From Toxorhynchites rutilus septentrionalis (lineage: Eukaryota; Arthropoda; Insecta; Diptera; Culicidae), in assembly GCF_029784135.1 (NCBI RefSeq), contig NC_073746.1:79969704-80033703 (forward strand): DNA of 64,000 nucleotides. Reading direction: 5' to 3'. A program made the position numbers and the translations under genes. Positions 35,101 to 46,047 of this stretch are shown one piece after another. A model generated the notes under the pieces. That model was not told the DNA's origin. It did no database searches and saw only the letters and a list, made by a program, of their open reading frames with translations. Each line of letters begins with the position of its first letter. The stretch's first letter is position 1.

Positions 35101-36192
35101 TGCCCAGGTACGACAACTGCGCGAGTACTTCGCAGAACGCGCCAACCAAAACGCGCTATACCGGGCTGTCTGCGCCGCCGACAGAGGATACAGCGCTCTG
35201 CACTTGGCGCAAGCGGAGTACCAACTCAACTGCAATCTGCAGACAGTGGAGGAGAAGATTGCAGCTTGGAAGCAGAAGGCAGTGCATGGTGCCCACCCCC
35301 ATCAACTGGACCGGCCACACGTCGACAAGGCCGCATCTAATCTGTGGCTAACGCGTGGTGAACTCTCTTCAGTAGTAGAAGCCGACATGATAGCCATCCA
35401 GGACAGGATAATGCCGACGAGAAACTGCAGGCGGTACGTCTGGCATCAAGACGTTGATGACATTTGCCGGATGTGCCATCAACCAGGTGAAAACATAGAG
35501 CACATTATGGGAGGCTGTCCCGTTTTGGCCAACGCAGCCTACACCGAGCGCCACAACAACGTGGCCCGTATTGTTCATCGACAACTGGCGCTCCAATGTG
35601 CTCTACTGGAAGACAACGTACCAAACTACCGGTACCTGCCTGCACCTGTCCTGGAAAATGACCGTTTCAAGCTGTACTGGGATCGCACTGTTCTGACCGA
35701 CCTCTCGATCCACCACAACCGCCCAGATATAATGGTTTACGACAAGAGCGACCGCAAAGTCACCATCATCGATGTCGCTATTCCACTGAACCAGAATCTG
35801 GAGGAGACCCACGGTCGCAAAATCTGCAAGTACCGACCATTGGCCGTGGAGCTCAAGGAACTGTGGGGGCTAAGGGAGGTCCCAAGAATTGTTCCAGTCG
35901 TTCTCTCTGGAACTGGAATTATCCCGAAGACACTTCTGGAAGCGCTAAAGGTGTTGAACATCGAGAAGGAATTGGCCGGCATCCAAAAGTCGGTCATCCT
36001 TAGCACCTGCGCGATTGTCCGACAATTCCTCGGTCAGGACTAAAACAGCACGAGCATGCAGATACGTGCATTCCGCAGAGCCTAGTCCCCCTTTGGCATT
36101 CAGAAGCCCGGGGCAGGTGAAAATTCTGGCTAGGTTCGCCTAGTTAAGAAGTGAGATAAGTCTGCCAAAAAGAAAAAGAAAAAGAAAAAGAA
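32121..36192 (+). mobile_element. Apparently full-length R2/R4-type non-LTR retrotransposon
   Basis: Contains a 5' leader (about 32121-32380) with a repeated ctcaaatggggat motif at 32160 and 32180, one long intact ORF, a short 3' UTR (36044-36170) and an (agaaaa)n-like tail at 36171-36192. Single-ORF architecture with an internal restriction-like endonuclease and no AP endonuclease is typical of the R2/R4/Dong group. The exact 5' border is uncertain because the neighbouring truncated copy ends at 32120 without a visible spacer or target duplication. Confidence 0.85.
32381..36043 (+). CDS. R2/R4-type retrotransposon polyprotein: DNA-binding, reverse transcriptase, RLE endonuclease
   Basis: 1220-residue single ORF for target-primed reverse transcription: the endonuclease nicks the target and the RT copies the element RNA there. 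The N-terminus is basic; around residue 92 MWTHEMNEFVIRA resembles a Myb/SANT-type helix (inference). RT core: SKYRPITCLSSLYKI, AYDSIPHSF, a GIFQGDSFSPLWF palm motif and YMDD at 725-728. C-terminal zinc knuckle CX2CX8HX4C at 1029-1046. Restriction-like endonuclease RPD (1114-1116) with X14 then D1131, followed by KICKY. Start: first ATG (32381); the frame is open upstream to a stop at 32198-32200 but has no other ATG, only GTG at 32282. No stop or frameshift interrupts the ORF, so the copy could be active. RT most resembles the R4/Dong clade by pattern; clade not proven. Not a host gene. Confidence 0.88.
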   Translation: MELRSRRIIRMRSPEEGPRTGAGPGTGVRASGQRLEGDVQERATSRVQPEELPPHGNSSHRHHPRNAAPTRRVATARRQSSTLVGTTRRRIMWTHEMNEFVIRAYYICTALETDMSGRPRILTMFEEAYPEFVGRLDQNAMNARRRAIVRNNMLSQTQIDEIKQQVQREISSRNNRASDVSRRSSVRLSNSFASGARESAPVEATVQQPPEPEDLQPDQQLLRDLVFHYDEAISQFRDTDPLSRPRIPKLQHSRRLTSAVKLMNEHVLPLHLVDAENMEELQLKVYCAAVATAKSLGYRIRPRGGLLQHLRERREPPWRRRLEQRILNKRAAIGRLMAYKRGGRSAKLCRQVAVIVRPTELRQLGAHQLTEKLDTLVQKLSVLTKRLKRYSDSAKRQEQNRMFRDNEKAFYDHISDEKPDYHEGLPDVSDVTNFWAGIWETPVEHRDGQMWLRREEESCGEIGEMPAIIVGENDVREASRYLRNWAAPGPDGVQNFWHKKLTVAHPKIAECFNKVLRDPHNLPEFATRGVTFLLPKDSNTLNPSKYRPITCLSSLYKILSSIITAKVSAHCEQHHIIAEEQKGCRKNTHGCKDQAIIDAAIVGQAVYNQRNLSMAYIDYRKAYDSIPHSFHVRVLELYKIDPVVVRFLQHAMRQWSTSLHLSDGENVLQSRTLQIKRGIFQGDSFSPLWFCLALNPLSRTLNRNGHGYKIRYGGGAHEEVTHTFYMDDFKVYADSRQRLGVAIRVVEDISRDICMEFGLDKCRCVHLLKGQLTESGGYEVYDGEFIRDMVRGESYKYLGFRQLTGIRHSDIKTELRDKFLSRVNCVLRTFLNAGNKVRAINTFAVPLLTFSFGVVKWSKTDLEDLERRMRKAFKEAGMHHPQSALERVSLPRKEGGLGIVDISALCVAQVRQLREYFAERANQNALYRAVCAADRGYSALHLAQAEYQLNCNLQTVEEKIAAWKQKAVHGAHPHQLDRPHVDKAASNLWLTRGELSSVVEADMIAIQDRIMPTRNCRRYVWHQDVDDICRMCHQPGENIEHIMGGCPVLANAAYTERHNNVARIVHRQLALQCALLEDNVPNYRYLPAPVLENDRFKLYWDRTVLTDLSIHHNRPDIMVYDKSDRKVTIIDVAIPLNQNLEETHGRKICKYRPLAVELKELWGLREVPRIVPVVLSGTGIIPKTLLEALKVLNIEKELAGIQKSVILSTCAIVRQFLGQD

Positions 36193-36670
36193 ACATTGGG
36201 ATTGCATTGTTCTGATCGACCTCTCGATCCACCACAACCGCCCAGATATAATGGTTTACGACAAGAGCGATCGCAAAATCACCATCATCGATGTCGCTAT
36301 TCCAAATCCAAAATCTGGAGGAGAACCACGGTCGCAAAATTTGCAAGTACCGACCATTGGCCGTGAAACTCAAATAATTGTGGGGGCTAAGGGAGGTCCC
36401 AAGAATTGTTCCAGTCGGTGTCTCTGGAACTGGATTTGACCCGAAGACTTTTCTGAAGCCCTTAAGCTGTTGAACATGGAGAAAGAATTGGCCGGCATCC
36501 AAAAGTCGCTCATTTTTAGCACCTGCGCGATTATCCGACAATTCCTAGGTCAGGACTGAAACAGCACGAGCATGCAGATATGTGCATTCCGCAAAGCCTA
36601 GTCCCCCTTTGGCATTTAGAACCCGGGAACAGGTGAATATTCTGAGTAGGTTCGCCTAGTTAAGAAGTAA
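36193..36670 (+). pseudogene. Decayed 3' fragment of the same retrotransposon
   Basis: Direct-orientation partial copy beginning at acattgggattgcattgttc, equivalent to about 35673 of the full element. It runs through the endonuclease motif region and 3' UTR to gcctagttaagaagtaag. It has small indels (for example at 36303-36310) and substitutions that break the frame, so it is older than the two large copies. It abuts the A-rich tail of the full-length copy directly. Confidence 0.9.
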
Positions 36671-36790
36671 GAAAAAAGTGGAAGAAGGAAAAAGAAGAAG
36701 AAAGTGAATATTCTTCTTCACTTTCTTCTTTTAATAATAATAACAAATAATAAGAAAAGAAAGAAAGAGAAGAAGAGCAAGAAGCCCAAA
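36671..36790. repeat. Purine-rich tail region with a 12-bp hairpin
   Basis: gaagaaggaaaaagaagaag-type sequence, including inverted arms gaagaaagtgaa and ttcactttcttc (36700-36732). Probably the degenerate tail of the 3' fragment, or its low-complexity target. Confidence 0.6.
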
Positions 36791-39480
36791 TTTGGCAAAC
36801 AGTAAATATGCTCAATAGAATTATTGAAGTTATTGGCCGAAAGAGTAAAATAACTTGTTCAATATTGATTATCTAAAAAATGAATGTGAATTTTCTCTAA
36901 ATTTTCTCAAAAACTTGTTTTCATTAGTATTCTAATTACATTGAAACAACACATCTTGATTCTCTATTTGAAACAGATGTCCTAGAGATGATTCAGACGA
37001 AGTTATGTCCATTCATTCGGTTCTACCTTTATCCTCCAATATATTGAAGAAAGAATGATTGACTGTGAAAATTGAAACACAAAAAAATAATCGAAACATA
37101 TGTCAAACTTTGTATAAAAAGAAAACAGTGTGATAAATATTATATATTCTTAATCTGCCGAGCAATGCATTGGGGGATCACAACAATAAAGCCAACTTTT
37201 TTTTGTTCCTTTTTATATGCTTCTGATTGTTTCGTCTTCGATGCTGATGCATTCGATGAATCTCCATAAAAAACCAAAATGTTCGATTGCTCGCAAAAAG
37301 GAGAAACATAAAACAAAACCATCACGAGTCACCTCCGCTGCTTCGACTACTCTTTCCACCAACTTGTCGGCACGAAAACGCCATTGGAAAGGATCAACAC
37401 TGTTTTGTCATCGTCCCCGGATCAATCTGATTCTCGTTCCGTCTCGTCACAAGCGTTTGCTCTGATGGAGATGTTCGAGCATTCCCGCACGCTCATGAAT
37501 AAAGATTTTGAGCATTTATTTTCACCGTAAGTTTGTGCCCCGGTCTGTGGTGTATCGGGTTTATTTGAATCCCTTCCTCGGACGGTAATCCATCTCGGAC
37601 CCCGGACCCCCGGTCCCAAGGGCTCCGTCATTTCAAATCATTCGATACATTCGTGGCAGCTTTGTTTACGCAAGGATCGTAAAGTTTTTTTTTCCGATTC
37701 AGAATACCGAATAACTGGTAATGAAATGCTAAAAGTTCTCCTCCGGTCGTGGTTCTTGCTCAAGAGGACGGGGTGGGATGAACTAACAAAACATTGTGCG
37801 GCAGCATTGAATGATGATAGCGTTCCCCAATAGCGCGCATCATGCTGTGCGATAAAAAGTAAAATCTCTACCGATCTGGTGGTATTTTTTTCTCCCTATC
37901 TTTCGCACATTTGAATATTCAACAAAAATGCGTTAGCAGCGATTGATTTTCATTCATTCACTCACTCACTCCGTTCCGGGAAGCTTCCCTGAAGCCACTA
38001 ATTGACACCCGACCAACCTTTGGCAAGGTGCTTAAGCTCAAATGCCTAATTGGTTTTATGTTCATAGGACCGGCCGGCATTCGTCATTCCTAGCTGGGAT
38101 GCGATTTCATGACCATCTGAAATCTTAATGGGCTGATATTCAAATTAGCTCCATCATAAAATGCATGGCTTCTCTTTCGCGAGATAATAGTCGGTGTTTC
38201 TGTAAAAATTTAACTTTATCGGTTCGGTGAGAGACTTTTAATTTTGATGGTTTCTTAAGAGGTGGTACGGAATTCAAGTCTTACTTTGCTCTTGGATTAG
38301 TTTGTGACAGGAGCTTAAATCTCCAACAGTATTCCTGTGACATTCCGTGACCCGATTGAAATTATTCATGCTATTCAGGGGTTATTTATGAGTGTATTGC
38401 TTTTTATACGATGCTCGGAATATGTATGTATTTTGGTGTATAAAATAATCTAGCTCTCTCTCCTCCACAAACAACCACAAACCAGCGCGTCATATTCCCA
38501 ACCGATTTCGTTTGCAGCTCCCGTCCCATCGGACTTTAATGGCACTGGAGACATGTTTTGCATAAAATTTGATGACTGTTAGCAGTTGAACCGCGCGAAA
38601 AAATGGTACCAAGCTTGAAGTTTATTGTTGTGGCGTTTTTCCTCCTGTTTTCACGCATTTTTGTTTTCCTAACCCACGTATCGCGGGAAACGGGCAGTCG
38701 AAATCCAGTGCACACAGTCGTCCTTGCCCGGACGGATGCCCATGCCATATTGTGCAATGTTTTAAAGTGACGATGTCCCTCACTGAAATGGCTTCTGACG
38801 ACAGTAAGCAGTGGTCCGCCTCGCCGGGGGGACCGTATGTCACCGTATATGACCGCGCGGACAGATTTATTGGGTACCGTTGACGAAACGATTCCGATGT
38901 TGGGTGCGGCGTTCGACCAAAGTGCCAAAGCTTTATTGGTAGTGTTTTTTTTTTTGCGTGCAGCTCTCGCTAACACGCTTCATTCGAGTGGATTTGGTTG
39001 TGATTGGATGGGGATTATATGGTGCTTTTTATGTCTGGGAAACGGTTGAATGTTTGGTTTTGGCTTGAAACGAGGAAACAAGCACAATCCGACAGCAAGC
39101 AGATATGGCTTTTTGGTTGAAATGTTCAATTAAACGCAGTAAATGAATGTTCAGCGCCTCTACAGTAGCTGGTACAGATTATTTTTCAAATTTTATATCG
39201 TAAAGAGTACTTCAAAATACGTCTCTCTGAAACGTGAATGCATGGAAAGTTGTCCTAATTATTAAAGACATTAAGAATCTGTACGAAAACTTGATCAAAT
39301 GAAAAAAACTGAATATTGGTGACATTTTGTTTTTTCATGCGAAACGCTTTTTATTTTTCCTTTGTATATCTCGGGAATCCTAGCCCAAAGTTGAGTTTTG
39401 AGTCTTAATGTCGGTAGTAATCGCGCAACCTATAAATCACATCTGCTATTCCGATCACAAAGTATAAACAGGATCAGTTT
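36791..39480. other. Non-coding intron stretch, no gene recognised
   Basis: 36800-37180 is AT-rich. 37200-39100 is GC-balanced and unique-looking, with overlapping short frames on both strands (for example 146 codons on the minus strand at 38536-38976) and no domain or splice evidence. Possible regulatory DNA of CadN, unproven. Confidence 0.4.
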
Positions 39481-39699
39481 ATCCATGTGATATGTAGCTG
39501 CTTCATTGTTCTTAAAGTAATTTATCAAAATAACTAAAATGATCAATTATTGTTGAAAAGCCTCGTCGAAAATTTAAAAGTTGGGCCTCATAATTGTACT
39601 TGAGATGCTCGACCACTTCAAATTGAACAAGAAAACAAATGCTGAGAATGGAAAAAATTCAACCCTTTTCGTTTTTATCGCATTGTTAACGTAGTTCTT

Positions 39700-40160
39700 A
39701 AAAATGCCGTTCAAAAATTCCGTTTTTGGTATGAAAGAGAGTTGTGGAACGCCGCTGGTCCGGACGTGATTTGCATTCCGTTGCAAACAACGATCGAATC
39801 GATCGGAGATACAAATTGGAAGCATCTCCGATTCCCCATACATTTGGTGTGCTCATTTATGTGCTTCTCTATCCATTGCGTCAATAAGAAGCAACATTGA
39901 TGAGGAAGTATATGTGGAGAGCGCTTGTGTATCTTTGCATCACATGCACAAATTGTTGCTGTTCTTACGCGTTCATTAGAGATATTAAATAACGGAGTCG
40001 TTGGAACAAATACATAGTTTCCTGTAACCGTGTGTATGTGAAATATTGTATGTGGAAAAAGACCGCCACGAAAAAACCATTGCGATGCTTGCTCATTATT
40101 CATGTGCTCTTCGTGTTACTTTCTTGCCTCTTTCTTGCCTCTTTCTTGCCATGACTAATG
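39700..40160. repeat. Dispersed repeat related to the 43-kb element
   Basis: Segment aattggaagcatctccgatt (39814) and the following cccatacatttggtgtgctc resemble 43065-43110 (aattggaagcattccgattt). A 12-bp triplet-like repeat cttgcctctttcttgcctct lies at about 40123-40150. Non-coding fragment of the GACGTNGGACTA-ended family. Confidence 0.55.
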
Positions 40161-40699
40161 GTTCAATCATCTTTAGCTGCTTCTACCAAACCACGCAAAC
40201 GAATCGTTCCTGTTCAGGGCCACCAAAACATGGAAAATTTCATTGTTTCCGGTTGGACAAAGTGCAGCGCATTTCAAGCCGAACGTGGAAAAGATAATTT
40301 CCATTGGGGCAGTGGCGTAGCGTGACCGAGTGACTAGGGTGTCACCTCTCCAAACTTATCTAAACATGGAACGTATTATAATATTAGATAGGACGAACAA
40401 GAAATCACAAAATCTTCACGCGTTGGTCACTGGAACTGACAGTTACACAATAAAAGAATAAATAAAATAAGGTTTATTTTTGGATGTCTAAATGGTACTC
40501 AAATAAATCTTATCAAATAGAAATCTTTGGCAGCTGAGAACGACACTGATATTGTACCAGTGCTTCTCGTTAAATGCGCTTTGCGGGCTCAATGAATGCG
40601 CAGCAATTCTCAAAGTGTTAAACATATCTGTCTCATCGTTGACAGCAGTTTTTCAATTAATTTCAACTCTGATAAACCTCTCCACAAGATGCCACAGAA

Positions 40700-41100
40700 A
40701 CGTACTCGGTTGGAAACAGTTTCAAATTCACTGTAAAATTTGGAACTGTTTTATGGAAGTCCCACTTCATCATGAACTGTAACACATCCAATGCTATCAT
40801 TAATAAGATGAGAATTAATTCCAGCGGCCTTCAAATGACTACGGAGTCCGGGTATCTCTAGCAAAAGCTGCCTTTCCGAAACTTCGTAGTTGCCAATTTG
40901 TCAAATGGACTTTTTCAGTTCGCTGTCAGATGCTCATCACATGTGTCGAGCTTGAATTGCTCCAAAAATTTCAGCTTCTTCTTTAGGCGATTTCGACCGT
41001 TCTTGTAATCCCCGATGAAAATGACCAATGCACTCCAACATTGTTGGGCCCTCTTGCAGTGTTGGGCCGGGTCCGGAAGATCTTTCGCTTGGTTTGCTCA
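40700..41100 (-). pseudogene. Decayed coding-like remnant, unrecognised family
   Basis: The minus strand reads as protein-like in pieces: DLPDPAQHCKRAQQCWSAL followed by VIFIGDYKNGRNRLKKKLKF (about 41081-40960), then after a stop and frame change LLLEIPGLRSHLKAAG and INSHLINDSIGCVTVHDE (about 40875-40765). The density of sensible residues across a broken frame suggests an old transposase or host pseudogene. I do not recognise the family and assign no function. Confidence 0.4.
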
Positions 41101-41299
41101 ATTTATCTTATCCAGCTATCTAGAAGTATCTTAGGAATTCTCCTTTCAGTAGCAAAATTTTAATCAATCGATTCAATAAAACCTTTTTCAACAGCGAGAA
41201 GAATTACCAGTGGATTGAGTCTTACTACAACGTTACAACGAAGATCTACTTCATGCGGTACAACGCATCAGAAGTATACATTACACATAAAGGCCGTTT

Positions 41300-41703
41300 T
41301 ATATTATCAGGTACGTAGCGTAAACGGCACGTACCGACACTGGCAGACAAATACATGATGTATTCATATCATCAGGCATAGCAACTTCTCTGTACGGACC
41401 GACAGCGCAGACGGAGCGGAGAAATGCTACTGGTGATTGAACCGAACCGAAGAGCGACGAACGCACCCACACCACGAACTTCGACGTTGGGTTTGTATGT
41501 ATGGTGCTACTCGCCCATGTAGTTCATGCCCGGCACCGGCAAAATATTCTTTTCGAGAATTCCTTCATGCATTTCACTGAAGCGTGCTGTGTATGCCCGG
41601 AGCCGTTCCGCTATATATACGCATACACATTTCAAACACACGCAATAATATTTGTCTTGCATGAAACGTGCCGGTTACGCTACGTGCCTGATAATATAAT
41701 ATT
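41300..41703. mobile_element. MITE with ~33-bp terminal inverted repeats
   Basis: The left end tatattatcaggtacgtagc (continuing gtaaacggcacgt to 41332) is inverted at 41666-41703 (acgtgccggttacgctacgt, then gcctgataatataat), with two or three mismatches. The interior is GC-richer and non-coding. Superfamily not assigned. Confidence 0.8.
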
Positions 41704-42740
41704 ACCTTAAGTATTAAATCATAAACATCTGGCAAGAGGGATCGAGGATTGAGGGACAAGAGGATTGCCGTGTATTGTGCAGTCGCACAATACTCCAGTG
41801 GCTGTGATCACTCCATAAAGTGGTTTCACAGCAGTATAATGCGCACTTCATGGATTTTGCGAAAATCTTGTAACAACACACCTGTGTGTCTCAGAAACTT
41901 TTCTCAGCGATCAGTTGAAGCTGCGAAAACGAGTAAACTAGCTCTAATAATGTCACACACTGTAGATTACAAGCGAAATCATTCCGTCCTCATAAGCCCA
42001 AAGAGTTGTCCACAAACCCTATGGACGAGACTTTTTTTTCTTTCTCGACCAAAACTGGACTCCTTGATTTGATCCTGACATGGTTGGTGCGGTCGATAGC
42101 CTGCGAACGGGACTTCATGTAAACTAAAGCCTGATCTTCCATTTGTTAAGGGATGTCTTTATTCAAATCTGCAGCTTTTCACATCCAAAACGAAAAATAC
42201 TAGGAGTGGGTTATACCTGTGATATAATCGCAAGGTTAACGTAGGACTACCATTGGCATAGTAATCATTTGTTAGAAGTTCTATCCAAATCAATGTTGCG
42301 TTCTGTTCAAATATACACGAAATAATATTCTTTTGTTTGAGGTCTCTTTTTGATAAAATCATCAAGACAAGCTTTTTCAATCCTCCGTACATCCGAAATA
42401 TTGTACATATTCGGCAAACGATTTTGCATATCAATATAATACACTTGTCATGGTCACCCACTAAGGGTGATACCTGGGGCGGACCGATTTGAATGTTACA
42501 TAATGTCCAGCTCGTTTTCTAATAGTAACATCTCGTTCTGTGGAAGTTGAATAGACCCGAAATACTTTATTCTACTACTAAAATATCTTCGCAACTGAAA
42601 AATATTTTGTTTGACAAGTAAAAATGCACACGTTTACCATCGAAATAGAATCCGAACCGTTCATCACGAAATTTGTGACGTTGACTCGTGTGAGCAAATG
42701 CATTTCTTATATTTATGCCGCATGTATATTAATCCCCTAA
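41704..42740. other. Non-coding stretch, nothing recognised
   Basis: Frames at 41749-42072 (plus) and 42159-42461 (minus) have no recognisable domain. A gacgtaggactac-like word near 42238 may be a remnant of the repeat family described at 42865. Confidence 0.4.
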
Positions 42741-43544
42741 CCACGGTTGCCACATATACAGAATATTCTGTATTTTTACAGATTTTTCGCCAAATTTCAG
42801 ATACAGAATCTGTATATACAGAACTACAAATTTTCAGCAGAGATACAGAATTAAAAGATTTTGAGACGTTGGACTACGTTTTACATTAAGGATGCCAGAT
42901 CAGAAAACAGGTCACGTTTTTATGAAATAAAGTTAACGTTGATAACTATTTTTGCTGCGAACGGATTTCAACGATTTGCATACCAATCGAATCGGAATTT
43001 TTCTAAGATTTGTTTGATATGCTACGCATTACAATCCCATAGCTTATATATGGTTTCAATTGATGAAAATTGGAAGCATTCCGATTTCTCCATACATTTG
43101 TTATGTCCATTTGTGTGGTTTCTCGAACAGAGCTGTCAATAGCGAGCAACTTATGCAGCCCCTAGAATAGAAACAACGAAGAGAATATTTGCGAACAAAA
43201 CTTCACCCTTGCATAGTAAGTAAGCTGTCGCTAGCGTATAAGTATTGCATCTCCTTTGAGGAAAATTATCATAATCTTTCTGTGACAGAAACAACAAAGG
43301 TCACTTACCCTGCTCGTTTTGTGTTTCATGTTTCCCCTCGAGCTATGAACGCAAGCAAATATTTCATCTAAAGTGTATCTTTTCAACACAACTTTTTTTT
43401 TTTACACAACCATCCGAGCCATGGCAATGCAGGCGAAAAAGGAAAAGAGTGCAAATTATTATAGGTCGCTTCTACCCATCAGTGTTTGGCTTTGTGTGTG
43501 TTGCTTGTTTCCATTACGCGAAACTTAGAACTTGTTCATTTCCT

Positions 43545-45700
43545 GTACATCAGCAATTCCAAATGAAATCGTTCTAAAAATGCAGATTTTAAAAACTTGT
43601 ATTTTTGATTCCGATGAAAGTGTTTATTCCGTTTGGGTTTGAGGAAATATGAGTTTTTCACAGCAATTGGGAATTTTTTGGACTCAAGCGTAACTTTTGA
43701 AAAGTGCGTATCGATTTTAGTAAGAGAAATCTTTGATAATTTATATCTCAAAAACTATGAGTCGTACCGAAATAGTGTCTTAGAAAGAGTTATAGAGTAT
43801 TGATGGTTGAATATGAAAAAAATGTACACTGAAAAAAAATTAGTTCCCTTTTTTTTTATTTACAAAATAAAAATTCAATTTGCAATATCCAAAATACATA
43901 TTTTTTAATTTTTTTTAAATTTTTTTATACAAAATAGAAGTCATGCAGAAAATTTAAAAAATGGGCCCAAGATGATAAAACTATTTTTGACGAACTTTGT
44001 GGAACATCGATTTTTTAGGAATTTTTGATACTTCGAATTTTTGTATGTTAACAATGATTTTTAGCCACAAATTATGAATCCTGATGTGATTTAAAACAAA
44101 AAAGGTTATTATCAATCTCCTTCTAAATGTAGCCATTCTTGAAATATTTAAAAAAATATTTCAAATTTATTTTCTTTTTTATAGTAAATAATCCCTTTTA
44201 ATATGTTTGTCGTGTTATACCGTCATGTTCGTGAAATTTTATTAATTTGCTTATAATTTACAACAACTTTTCCAAATACATCATCATGGTTCATTTTTTG
44301 ACTCAAGCATAATTTTTGAAAAGGGCGTATCGATTTGAGTATGAGAGATCTTTGATAATTCATATCTCAAAAAAATATGAGTCGTATCAAAATAGTGTGT
44401 TTCAAAGAGTTATAGAGTATTGTTGGCTTAATTTGAATAAAATATACACTGAGAAGAAAAAAATAGTACTCTTTTTTTTATTTACAAAATATAATTTTAA
44501 TTTGCGATATGAAAAACTATGTATTTTTCAATATTTTTTAAATTTTTTTCATATAACATAGAAGTCATGTAAAAAATTTAAAAAATGGGCCCAAGATGGT
44601 AAAACTATTTTTGACGAACTTTGTGGAACATCCAATTTTTAGGAATTTTGTAAGCTTCGAGTTTTTGTATGTTAGCAGTCATTTTTAATCACAAATTATG
44701 AATCCTGATGTTATTTAAAACAAAAAAAGTTATTATCAATTTCCTTCTAAATGTAGCCATTCTCGAGATATTTAAAAAAATATTTGTAATTTATTGTCTT
44801 TTCAATAGTAAATAGGCCCTTTAAATATGTTTGTCGTGTTATACCATCATGTTAATGAGATTTTATGAATTCGCTTATACTTTCCAATAACTTTTCCAAA
44901 TACATCGTCATGGTAAAGACATATGTTTAGGAGTTACCTTACGAAACATTCGAAGACATGTGGGTTAATACAAAACGGAGCGAAACTAAAAAATCTTTTT
45001 TATCTTAACACAAACTTCAATCAATCAAAATATTGTTGGAAATTATAAGAAAATTCATAAAATTTCATGAACATGATGGTATAACACGACAAACATATTT
45101 AAAGGGCCTATTTACTATTAAAAAGACAATAAATTACAAATATTTTTTTAAATATCTATATCACATCAGGATTCATAATTTGTGGCTAAAAATCATTGTT
45201 AACATACAACAATTCGAATTTCGAAAATTCCTAAAAATGCGATGTTCCACAAAGTTCGTCAAAAATAGTTTTACCATCTTGGGTCCATTTTTAAAATTTT
45301 CTGTATGATTTCTATTTTGTATGAAAAAAAAAAAATTAAATAATATGTATTTTGGATATTGCAAATTGAATTTTTATTTTGTAAATAAAAAAAGAGTAAT
45401 AAGTTTTTTTCTCAGTGTACATTTTTTTCATATTCAACCATCAATACTCTATAACCCTTTTAAGATACTATTTCGGTACGACTCATAGTTTTTGAGATAA
45501 AAATTATCAAAGATTTCTCTTACTCAAATCGATACGCCCTTTTCAAAAGTTACGTTTGAGTCAAAAAATTCCCAATTGCTGTAGAAAACTCATATTTCCT
45601 CTAACCCAAACAGAATACACACCTTCATTCGAATTAAAAATACTCATGTTTTGTCATTTGTCGATTTCATTTGAAATTACTCACATGTGAATAGCACACC
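43545..45700. repeat. Fold-back repeat: two direct copies plus one inverted copy (~620 bp unit)
   Basis: A unit of about 620 bp at 43665-44285 is repeated directly at 44296-44925 and again, inverted, at 45030-45560. Marker strings are gactcaagcgtaacttttg, gtacgactcat (inverted: atgagtcgtac) and cgtgttataccgtcatgtt. The outermost arms extend to about 43560 and 45695. Copies differ by roughly a tenth of positions. A fragment of this unit lies at 9150-9278. Confidence 0.85.
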
Positions 45701-46047
45701 TTCGATAATTTTAGTTGCCATTTGTATTTGCTCTCGAGCGCATCGGCTTTGTTCTGATGCAACAAGCTCCTTGCTTTGTTGACGGTTTTGACCGAGAGTC
45801 GACAAACGATTTTTCATAAATGGTCATTCTCGCGATGTTTCATTCTTATCGCTGCAACTGTGTGCATCTGTTAGACGGGTGTTTAATGCTTGTTGAATGG
45901 CAATGTACGGAAGATGCCTCTCGTTAAATACTCAGTGCAATGCGTGCATTGATATAAAGAAACAAATTGCGACATATGACCAATTAGTGTATTGTTCTTG
46001 CAAAGGCAAGAAAGAATCGTTGCTTCTCGAAATGTTTCTACAAAACC
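45701..46047. other. Non-coding interior of the composite element
   Basis: GC-balanced stretch without a frame of note, between the fold-back and the SINE. Confidence 0.4.

Noticed and set aside
38536..38976. 146-codon minus-strand ORF
   Set aside because: No recognisable domain; overlapped by another minus-strand frame and a plus-strand frame of similar quality, so likely chance in GC-balanced intron DNA.
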